DNA of 64,000 nucleotides from Antedon bifida (lineage: Eukaryota > Echinodermata > Crinoidea > Comatulida > Antedonidae): contig OY727103.1 in the NCBI GenBank assembly GCA_963402885.1, forward strand, positions 3,820,501 through 3,884,500. The letters run 5' to 3'. Both the position numbers and the translations under genes were made by a program. Below, in pieces: positions 12,901 through 24,900 of the stretch (positions are counted from its first letter, which is position 1; each line of letters begins with the position of its first letter). The notes beneath the pieces were generated by a model. That model saw only the letters and a program-made list of their open reading frames with translations. It made no database searches and was not told where the DNA came from.

Positions 12901-15900
12901 TGAATATTTGAATTATAGATTTTAAAGATATATTCTTACATAAAACTTAAGAACTGTGGAAAAAGAAAGAAGTTTGGACATGGACAGAGGTAGCTATTGT
13001 AGGCCAAAACAGGGAAGTATGGAAGGCAGAAGTTACAGAATAGGCCCTATTCTATTCTCCTAATGGGTGGAAGTATATTCTTCTTTAATCTAAAATACAG
13101 TAGTATTATTAACGAATGAAATAAAGATATGGTAAAATAACTTTTTTAAATAAACACTTTTCCGAAGTTCAAAATTACTAATCTGACCCTATAGTAATGT
13201 TTCGAATAAAGCTAAAAATGTTTCGAAATTGGCAACCAGCCATTCTATAATTTGTTGAACTGTTTAAAAGTAAGTCATGGTAACATTAAATATAAAAAAT
13301 GTTATAGTTAAAAACTTTGAACTACACAGAGTATATCCAGTAGAAATTAATCAAGAATATTAAAATTGAAAAAAGAGATTTAAAAAGAAGATTCCTTCTG
13401 GTTGCTAGGATAAACAAAGCTTACCGGACGATACTGCTGACAGTAACCATACTGATTCTGATTGGCCTGCTGCTGGTAATAGTACTGTTGTTGGTGGTAA
13501 AACGGCGCACCGAAATTATTACCGTGATTATAATACGCACAGTCTACCATTGTAATTATCAAAGTTTCAATCAAGTATAAATAAGCTTATCTCTACTATA
13601 CTACTGTCTGCTGCTCAGGTTCCAGCCCTCAACAGTGCATGAATGAAAGTGATATAAGTCGGCCTAGCATTACTAAAATCAAGAATGACGGCTACACACA
13701 TCTTTGCAATGCTTTTTAAGCTCAAACTTATTTCCCTCTCTTGTGTGTGTTCACTGTTACGACGACGTCACTTTCCTGAATTCTAATTGGCCCATGAACT
13801 TGGGTGTACGATCCAATACTTGCATATCATTGTACATTAGGCATACTACAATATTTTATGGTGTTTCTATTAGCCAATAGGAAGTAAGATAATTCATACA
13901 GATTTTATAAGTTTCAGGTATTTCCATAGTTGTATTTTAACATTAAAAAAACTGATGAAACATTAAAAAAACTGATGAAACATTAATATAAAATAAACAA
14001 TTAACATAATTTAAAACCTCTAATAACTTTATAATAAATAATAATACATTACAAAGAAAATACTTCAAAAATATTATGATCATTTTAAATTTGATTGATT
14101 AAATTGACTTTTTAAAAATCATAAATTTATGATGTGGTTTGCGGACTGTACCATTTATGGTGTTTAATGAATTCTCTACTTTTTGAGGGTATTAGACTAT
14201 ATCCGTTTATCCATGTAAGCTAGGCACAAAATAGACCTTTACATTTATCATTACAAATTCATCAAATTAAAATTATGTTGTTAGTAATTTTTGTCTAACT
14301 TTAATTAATATTTATTCAAGTGTTTTACGTTAATATTTTGTTTTGTTCGTGGCAAATTTAAGGCAGGTGTCGAGTACGAAGTAGACAGAGTTTGAGGGGG
14401 AAGGATTTGTATTGTGTCTGCCTATCTCCTACATAAGCATAATTATAGGCTAGTACATTACTGTGGTTCAATGACATATTCAAATTAAATTCAATTTACC
14501 ACTGATTACGCTAATTATGAACATCCTTTTCTAGCTTTATATTTCATTTTTTAATCTTAATTCTTCTAGCAATTCATTGCGAAGATAAATAAATATTATG
14601 AAATTAATTTATGCTAGTATCAATGATTAATTAGGCGGGAAAATGAGGAAATTATAAAGGAATTTGACTAAGAGAAAGGTCTTATATCTTAATATCCCTA
14701 CGGAATAATTGATCCTCATAAACGACATCCAAAGGCTTTCTACCTACGGTAAGTTGTATCCTAATGTTATCATTTCATAATTGTATGACTAAGGCGGGAA
14801 GGCCTAACAAGCATATTGTTGGGTATCCTAGAATTATTTTTCATAATTATTATTCATAATATTAATTATTATAACTTACTGTATTCATTAAATTATCTTT
14901 ATTTTGGACTTCATATCCATTGAACAAATAATAGACAAAAGTTACTCAAAAAAATCTGACAAAACTTTACATTTAGGTTTCAGAATATAACTATAAATAT
15001 TAAAAACAAAAGCTTGGTCCATTTTTTCTTAAGTTTCAATTCAGCTTGCCAATTAGTATTAGGCTATTTAGTTGATTATTTTATGCTCACAGTCACATAC
15101 CAATTCATAAAAGTCTGAAAATTGTTTTAAATATCCAGTTTAATACTGTAGCTGTATGTACAAATAGTAAAATATGCTTATAGCCCAGAGTGGGCTCATA
15201 TCTGAGTCTTATGGTATCAATGTATAAACAATCAAAATATCTCTCAAGTACTTTTGCGGATTTAAGTGTGGTGGTTAAAATTAATAACTTATGCACATTT
15301 TATAACAGGTTGTTCAAAAAACCACTAAAAAACACTTTCACAGTACTTAGTAATAGAGTTATTAATATAACATTTAAAAATCAATCATTTGACAATATAT
15401 CATCATAAAAAAGTTCTTCGATTATTCTCTTGAGTTTAAAAGACTGACGTAAAACTTCATAATTCTTAAGTGCGCTTTTTAAAGATTTACAGGAAATTAT
15501 ACAGCTTTTATCGGAGTGTAAATAAACAGTTTATAAATTCACAAATTCTTTAAAGTTCTAACAAAAATAGGTCCCAGGTTCCTTTCAATCTCTTAATCCC
15601 TCCTGCGGGAATGGAAGTGCATGTGATTACAGTTTATTAATTTTAGAACATGGAATGGTTACATATTTATAGAAAGGACAGATACTTTAAAAATAATATG
15701 ATTATGGGTCAGATATAGAGCAGGTCAAACTGAAGATGCACTTTGAGGCCCAGGTCAAATTTAGAATACCTTGAGACTGAGAGAGTAGTGAACTAATTTA
15801 TTTGACAAAGAATCAAAAATACAAAGGATATTTCATATCAAATGTCCTTATTAAAAATGTACAAAACTACAAGTTTGGAATATTTATAATAATTTGGAAG

Positions 15901-18900
15901 TGGAACATCCTTATCCTAAAAAAAGAATTTTTAAAAAATGATCCTAAATTAGCTAATCTCGAGGAGATTAGTCCAAATCAAAAAAGACTAGCTAATCTCA
16001 GAAAAAACTCAACACAAGAAAGATTTCCACATCTCAAGAACAGGCTAGCCCATTTTAGAACAGAATAACCCATCTCAGAACAGACTAGTCCGTCACAGAA
16101 CATACTATCCCATTTCAGAAAAGACTAACCATCTCAGAACTGAATAGCCTGTCTCAGAAATAACTAGCCAATCTCAGAACAGTCTAGCCCATTTCAGGAA
16201 AAAACAGCCCATCTCAGAAATAATTAGAAAAGAAAATCTAAGAACAGACAAGTCCATCTAAGAACAGACAAGCCCATCTTAGAACAGGCAAGTCTATCTT
16301 AGAACAGACAAGTCCATCTTAGAACAGACAAGTCCACCTTAGAACAGACAAGTCCATCTTAGAACAGACAAGTCCATCTTACAACAGACTAGCCTGTCTC
16401 AGAACGGATTGGCCTATCAAAAAAAAATCAAGATACTTACCACCAGAACATCTTTGGGAACTTCTGGTATAGTTGCCAACTGCTGCTGAAGCTCAATTGG
16501 TCTGGTCTGATTGAGTGATGTACTGGCAAAGTTGGCATTCTGTTGCTGTTCTAATAACTCCTGTTGAGCAACTTGCTGTCGCATCAACTCCTGCTTGAAA
16601 AGAACCCGAGAGGTCATCTGAGGGTCGTTGAGAGAAGAGTTTCTTCGTAGAGGACTAAACATAAAAAAAATTAATATATTAATAACAAATTTTTCTTTAG
16701 TCAATGATATCATTCTATTGATAGCTGAAAAGATGAGATATTTCAGTACAAATATCATGGATGAGTACTGTATGTGTGAACAGCAATTAAGAAATATATT
16801 AATAAGATTTGTTTGTACAGTACAAGCGAGTTTGTTCCTTCTCTAGTAACGACAATGTGAACTGACACCCGGAATATCGTTGATAGTACAATAGAATAAC
16901 ATGAGTTAGTGATAAGAATTGGTGTTAATCCATCATTAGCCCACAAAGATGGATGACATACAAGCCAAAAATGAAGCTGGGCTATTAATTACCAAATCAT
17001 TGACGAATGGTAGAATCCTTATTAAGGGCAGAACATGTACCCAAGAAAGTGTCCCTTAAAGCTCTGTCTACACTATCAAACTTGTTTGACCAAAAGAAGA
17101 AAGCCAGAGCTTTATAGAGGTTGGCTATAGTTAAACATTATATTCCTTTGTTTGTTTCACAAGAAGGTTTCCCCTAATAATTTAAGTGTCACAAAGGAGT
17201 GGTCTTTACTGTATTGACAAACATGCCATGTACATATTTTTAATCTTCTTTTTTTACCTTGACTGTGATTACAATAATAATTGAATAATTGTCTGCTAAC
17301 TTTCAAATATGGGTTACTTTGCACTTGTGTGTATATTTTAATTACATCAATCACTATTTCAGTGAAAAACAATTATTCTTATTAACCATTCTGTAAATTT
17401 AATTCAAACAACCATGTGAATAATTTATTTAAAAGATATTAGTGACCCTTTATTTATCTTTGTGAAGCAGAACGCAGGCTAACGATAAGCGACGCCATCA
17501 GGTGTAGATAGAAGGTTAATGGTGCTTAAGGCTTCTTAAAAATCATCTTTGAAACCGAGAAAAATGCACAGCTTGCAAAACCACAATTCATCGCCATGGT
17601 AATTAACAAGCTCGTCTTAATGCCGAGTGTAAGATTAAAGTGGTTATCAGGCTGGGGCAGATAATGGGCACCTCCAAGGCCGATAGGCTGGGGTTTACGA
17701 GCTACCCTCGGGGAATCCGGTAAGGGGAGATAAAAGAAGGCTGTGCCTGGTTACGGAAGCAGGCTCCATGTGTAGTGAAATGTAGGCCAAGTTGATAGAT
17801 CAGGCGCGAACAGGAGAGAAAGTTAGATAGCACATCTAGTAGTACTTACTAAATTCTGTTTAATTACACTCAACTGCTGTCAGCCTTATCTACAGTGTAA
17901 AACTAACACAAAGTAGTGTAATACGAATTGATAGGGCAGCGAATACATTGTTAGTAGGTCAACTTTGCGGGATTACCGTTATCTACAGCATCCAGGGAAA
18001 AGAAGATACTTATAATGTGTCTTATCAACCGTATTCCTGAAGAAATACTAATTTTTCATTGAATGTTTTCATGAACCAATTAATATGACCCCTGTACTAT
18101 ATTAGCAAGCGCATTATCGCAATTTGATTGCCCTTTCAAGCTTAATATTTTAAGTATATACTCCTTGAAATTAATTTTAATATAGATAGAATTTGAAAGA
18201 CAAGGGTTGCCAATAGATTTTAAAATAGCTTAAAAATGTAATAGTGTATGATGGAGATTAGATATGAAATTAAATTTAAAATGAAGTACCCACTTTTTTT
18301 ATTTTTTAGGGTCAATAAAATAATATTATAAAACTGAACCAAGATTCCGCTTCCTTTCCTTAAACTATTAAAAAATTATTGTCTGTCTCTGAATAGGAGT
18401 GTCCCCTTACTAGATGTCCCAACATATTAGAAAAATTTATTGTTATATTTATATTTATTTTTGTTATAAAATATATTATTTATTTAATTGTATTTTCAAA
18501 AAAACATTTTTTTTTAAATTGCAACATAATAAATATGTACTACTATACTACATGAGAATATGCATTCTTTTTAATTTAAAAAAGTTATTCTTTTATTAAG
18601 TGTAGGAATGACTCCATTGTTCTTGTGCCTTAAACTTTTAGGCCTAGAAAAAACAACTGTTGCCATTCAAAAAGTCACATAACCTATCATATAAGCTAAG
18701 AATTAAAGTGACAGGATCCAGCCGTCGTGACTAACAAACCAAATGCTTTCTATGACGTTAAAGAGAAAGCTAGCGCAAGACACGTTTCACTACATGCTGA
18801 GTTCGTCGACAACCTCCCAAATTAGTCGACGAATTCGCTACTTAAACGCCATCGACATCTTGTCCAGATCGCTAATGCGTGAAATTCATGGAAAAGATTA

Positions 18901-21900
18901 TTCAATGTTTTTTATTTATTCTGTGATGTGCTTGTTGTACAATCGTGGAAAGTTGACATAAGAATTTGGTCGATTGATATCGAACAGACATCCATGAAAA
19001 TCCCATATTTCCTACAATGTCAAATTGTATATCCTGTTGCTACTTCTTGTAACTAGTTGTTATTTGAAAATGAGAAAACCTCGGAAAACGTATAAAATGA
19101 CGTAATAACGAAAGTGTTGAGATGTTTCTTTAGAGTAGATAATTAACAACGTATTGCTATGTTTCAGACACTTCAATAGACTACTTAATTAATAAAACAT
19201 TGTAACAAGTTAAACGACTATCAAACAAAAGTTAAAGGCCTAGAAAAGAAAGATTTTTAAATATCGAAAATGAAATTATCTTAAATTAATGATTTTTTTT
19301 TAAAACTAGACCTGGTACCCTTTACAGCAGGATTGTCTAGACATAATTTTCTATCAAATGTACGTAGAAAATAAGGGGTAATTTTGAGCTACAGTAATAG
19401 TATTACCCCTAAAATAACATAAGTTGGCAGGCCCTAAGTACTATCCTTCAGATATTACTGTTTAATACTCACTAAATACATTGGGGACCTATCATTTTTA
19501 TGACATGACACACACTACCTAACTATTGAGTCTAACAGTCATTTTCTGCTCAATACGGTACAAAGTGTGAGTAGAATGATTTTCAACTTGACAACTACGT
19601 TTTCAAACATCACACAGCACATCATCAAACAATACATCTTTATTAACTACAATAAATCCTACTGAAAAGTTAACTAAAATTACATAAATATTCATAAAAT
19701 AAAATGAATTTACTATTTTTTAAATCTTGAATCTTTGCACAGATGGTATCTTCCATGTAGCGGGTTCATCATTTTCGTCATGCTGCCTCTTCCCAGTAGT
19801 AAACAATTAAAACAAACAACTAAACCTATGTCAGTGGAGGACACAATGCCAAACAAATGTACGAGACAACAATATGGTAGTATTGTCAAACACAGTTCAT
19901 TTAAACCGTAGAAAACCAATGAAATCAAATAGGCACAAAAGATAGTCTTTTTAGCACAATGAACAACTACAAAATGAAAGTTATTTAGTTTACTAGCGAA
20001 TTTATAAGGAAACAAAGAGCTTTAGTTTTTATATTCCTTTAAGCTTATCATCAAAAAATGTTCCGGAGCAACAGGTTCCTAGATTCAATTGTCCAATCAG
20101 AGGTACCAATGGTTAATCAATTGTTGGCTTCCCAGCTGGGAAAGTCTACCTGTATGAACACTGCTTGAGGCATGGAATATACCCAATACCATATATAGTA
20201 CAGAACGTCTCATTGCTATACATAGCTAACTTGCTACTAATACTTGAAGCGTACCATGTAAGGATAGCCCTAAAACACATTTAAATTTCCTCATTTTAGG
20301 TAAGGTGATGTGTGATGACTTTTAACACCCACTGCTTTTAAGCTAGCCTGGGAAAATTATGCAATGAGTATAGTCATAAGAATGCATTGTTAAAAATTAA
20401 AATAAACTCTTTTCTTCAAAGTCAAAGTAAAGTTTGTTTGTGGTTAACTACAGTAGAAGTACTCTTTAGGGAAACCTCTATTAAGGGGACACTTTGTTGG
20501 GTCCTGAAGGTGTCTTCTTAATAGGTCTTCAACTGTACTGTTATAGCTTTTGGAACATTTTGTCATTCACTCTACAGAGGTAGTTGAGTTTTAGTGGGGA
20601 GTGGCGGGGATGGTTAGGATTAGGGGTTAACACACAAAATAAATTTCTTCAACACTTCTTCAACTCAAGGACTGTACCCACCTGACTTACTTTTTAACTA
20701 CAGAACTCGCCCTACAAAGCCTCTTTGTAAAATTGAAGTATCTTGTATACTAATCTATCTAGAAAGCTAATGTATACAGGTGTATAGTACCTTGTCATGT
20801 ATGGTAAAGGGGAAGCTATTGTGTATTTAAAATCAGATATAACTTCCTTGTGTTGCATAGGATTTCCTAGTGTGTTCCTACAGTAGTTCCTAATCAAAAA
20901 AGATACGACTAACTTCTTATTGTTTTGTAATACTAAGAAAGCCCTAACCTTACAAGGAATTAGTAGCACAGTATAGTGTGGTAAGGCAAATTCTAGGCTG
21001 ATTTGAAACACCATAGACATCCTCACTAACATGCATTCATACCTTTTTTTTCCCAGTAAATTTCCTGGATGATTTAAAGCTCTGTCTATACTACCAATTT
21101 ATTTTTACAACAAAAGTGACGTGCCCAAATATGGTAGTGATACATGACACATCACAGAGCATTCACCGATTTCAAACCTCCCCCACCCCCCACCCCCCAT
21201 CTTGAAGGATTGGGGAGGGGAGCTAAAGTACGGTAAACTATCCTTAGAAAAAATCACCTCAACCATCAAATGCACGGTCTTGCACTGAACACAAAAAATG
21301 TGATGTGCCCATATATGGACATGATGACGTCATATCACTATCATATTTATTTTTTTTTTGTCTTAGTGTGAGTTCTTCTCACGTTTATTTAAATTCTCAG
21401 TGATGAATATATTATATACATATAAGTACATTTGTGACAATTAAAAGTAAGTGTTTAGAGTAGCTAACTACTCTAAACACTATCATATTTAGGCATATCA
21501 CCACCATATTTAGTCACACACACTTTTTTTTGTCAAACTAGTTTGGTAGTGTAGACAGAGCTTTACGAAATATACTCACATCACAATTTACTTTTCTAAA
21601 ATGAAAGTATTTTTAAGAACTATAGTAATACAAAACCAGATGGTTTTTAAGAAACTGTTTTTATAGCAATCAATCCTACAACATGAGTCAGCACAATTCA
21701 TACTAAGATTCCTATAAAGGATACGTTGAATGATGGAAATTCCATTATATCAAACATAGATTTCTACACCCTGCTGACTACCTGGTAGTACCACCACAAT
21801 CCTGGAAATACTTCCTAAAAAAAATGTAGACCAATTATTTGGTTTCCGATAGTGTATTGCACTTTATATACTCTATTGTTCCTAGATAGAAATGATTTAT

Positions 21901-24900
21901 TAAACTGTAGTGTTGTATTTTTTTTCTTTATGTTTTGGCAATTTTTGTGTTCTCGTTGTAATTTATCATTTATGCAAATTTATATTTAAGTCAATAATGT
22001 AAATCCAAAGGGTCCGGCTAGTTTATTGTTTTGTACTGGGCCATAACGGTGTGTAACTGGAGAGCTGGCCACTACGACTTTGGCCTGTGGTGACTTTTCC
22101 TCTTTTTCAATTTAATTTAAAAATGAAAAAGACTGAATTTGTATTACATACATAACATAAACAACATCCATAAATCATGGTAATAATTATGTAATAATAT
22201 TAGAACAAATTTGGGATACTCATGTTGTTTTTATCTATGCAAATATTATTATCACTCTTCAGCTACACATTTTACAAGTAAATTAACCTCAAATAAGACA
22301 CCTCCACAATATTGTAGATTATATATTTTTACTCTCTCAGCTATAGTACACACACTGTAATATGTTTTAAATTTTGCAGTACAATTTTTGGAAAAAAACA
22401 GCATGGAATACTGTACCTTACCTAGTGCTATGGAGCAAAATGATTGGACAATTTTTTATCATCATGGTTCCATGATGCTAAAAAATAGTCTGGAAGAACC
22501 AATAGACCTAAACGCTTACAGTAAAGGCTCACTCACAACTTCCTAATGATTTTTCCGTTTGTACATTATCAACCTGTACCCAAGTACTAATAGGTAGAAT
22601 CGCAACCACCTACCAGCATACCTAAAACCTAAATACCAGCATAAATCACATCTACTGCAATATATTGACACTGACTTCAAGATGAATTTTAAACAACCAG
22701 CAATTTAAAATCATCAAAACATTATTTACCAACAAGTTTTTTCTAGTACCCATTCATATCTGTATCCATCATCAACTTATTTTTATTTATTAATTTTTTT
22801 TTTTTCCATGCTGATCAAAGCAGTTCACAAAAACCTTGTACGCACATTTTATACTGTAAAAACCATCTCAGATTGTACTGGACTACACGTCATAATCATA
22901 TACACAACTTGCATCTAAACTAAGGGTCCCTTTCTGTCAAGCTGCCACATAATTGTAGGTAGTGGTATTATTGTTTAACCATAGGCCTATGTTTATTAAG
23001 AATCCTATTATAATTCATATACAATACGAATGGGACGTGCATGATATTAGTAAAAAGATTCAACATGTCGTTTGAACTTATAGTACAAAACTCCTCGCCA
23101 TCATATTGTTGTTTCATAAAGTTATTAATAAACAAAACCATAAGTCTATTTATTCTGCAAAAATATATAATGTAGCAAGGACAGTATTAACATAATTGTA
23201 CTAAAATATGTTTAGGATTTAGTAATGCATATATACAGCAGTATACACAACTAAAGAACGGAAGCTTAACCAGATATTTGCAACCATATATAAATAATAT
23301 ATCACACACTGTACATACAATCAATTAAACATATACCATGAACAAGGCATACAACTGGAATATACAAATAAAGTACATGTAGTTACCCTGGCTCTTGTAC
23401 TAATTTGGCTTCCAGATCTTTCTCAATATCAGCACATCATAACGATATAAAACAATAGTATAAATCTTCTTTTAATGATAATGAACTTGAACTATTAAGT
23501 ATATAATTATGGCACTACAGGGAATACAATTTACACATGGGGTCAAATAAACAACAACTCGCACTTTAACCTTTCAACTGTAGATTCTTACTTCCTGATT
23601 TTCGATTGTGAGGCCTTTTGTAAAAGTGTTTATCCAGTCACCTCCATTGTAACAGTGAGATATTAGACAAATAGAGGGCGACAAACACATATTTCTTTCT
23701 ATCACATTAAAGTTTTACTGTATAAAAGTTAATGTCAAACTCGACAAACAAAATTCACTGCCAGTGTCTCAAGGCTAAGAAGATGCTTTTTTCTTGTCAT
23801 TGCCTTATCTTTAAGATGGGACATTAAACTATTGGTCACATGTACACAAAAGAACACTATTTGAAAAGAGTACGAGATCTTTGGTTTTATAAAGATTGGT
23901 CTATTAATCACCGACAATGGAACAAGTACAGATACCGATGCTATGGTACAATGTAGGGGCAGTTAAGACTGTCAAAAATAGATCAAAAAAGAAAAAGTAG
24001 TTCATATTCATTTTAACTATCAAAAGGGAGAATCGTGCATCCCTAGCCTAGGGTAAAGTAAAATAAAATTATAAATTTTGACCATTACAAGGTTTTTGCC
24101 CGAGACCAAATTACAACATTATTTTAGTACTGTATAGTACCTGAATCTAGATAACTACAATAGTCCTATCTAAAATTTGTAGTTATAAACTACTTTTAAT
24201 TTAATTAAAAATATTTTATTCCACAAACTTTATCCATCAATTAATTTGATATTAATAATTAGCATTTTACCTTACAATTCTTGTTGCTTTAATGCGGTTG
24301 ATACTCTACACTTCTGTGTACTTATTAATAAATCTCATACCTTTAGTATATCGTTTCAGAAATTACATAATGTCAAAAGGTCAAATGTCAAATATTGCAG
24401 CGTGACCCACTACTGTAGTCATGCAAGGTATCTTGCAAATGCTGGTAACCAAAGATAATAGAAAATATTTGGAGATGATCCAAATTGGTGGTAGTAGACA
24501 TGTTGTTGGTTGATGAACTTGACTTACAACAAGACTAATCAATACACTATAGAATACTTAAGTAGGGACCATGTCTAAATTATTCTACTGCAGTTACTGC
24601 ATTAATTATTAAACACATTTTGTTAAAGCCCTGTCTACACTATCAAACTTTATGTGACAAAAAAAATGTGATGTGCCCATATATATGGACATGATGATGT
24701 AACTAACATATTTGGACACATCACATTTTTTTTGTCAAACTAGTTTGATAGTGTAGACAGAGCTTTAGAAGTAGTACAGTTTAGCAAACTTTTTTGGGTA
24801 ACCATTTTACATTGTTTATTACAGTGACTGCCTCATTGAAAACAAACTAAAATCATATATTAAATTACGTTACTGCAGTAACTCCAGTACACTAATTCTT

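Larger units (their letters stand above)
936..13424. other. Large MITF intron (between M-like exon and exon 2)
   Basis: This holds no exon I can support. Contents: a polypurine tract (about 1850-1965), a SINE with an ATAAA-rich tail (about 2770-3098), a MITE-like TACTGCAGTTACTGCAGTA terminus (about 3360-3500), a G+C-richer possible regulatory block (6180-6660), a diverged tandem duplication (about 7027-7330), a TEAD-like motif cluster (7734-7814), a roughly 108-bp tandem duplication (8695-8898), a GA-rich minisatellite (10830-11060), a tRNA-like SINE remnant (11820-11900) and a 28-bp repeat (12570-12635). The rest is unremarkable AT-rich sequence. Confidence 0.6.
13551..16440. other. MITF intron between MTSR exon and M-like exon
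   Basis: Apart from the candidate promoter at the left end and the 20-bp minisatellite at the right end, this is plain AT-rich sequence. There is a short CATTAAAAAAACTGATGAAA direct repeat at 13942-13985. The open frames near 15100-15400 and 15800-16070 have no recognisable family features. Confidence 0.5.

Noticed and set aside
19713-20015. 100-codon minus-strand frame in the MITF first intron
   Set aside because: No family features, no splice sites in phase, AT-driven hydrophobic composition.
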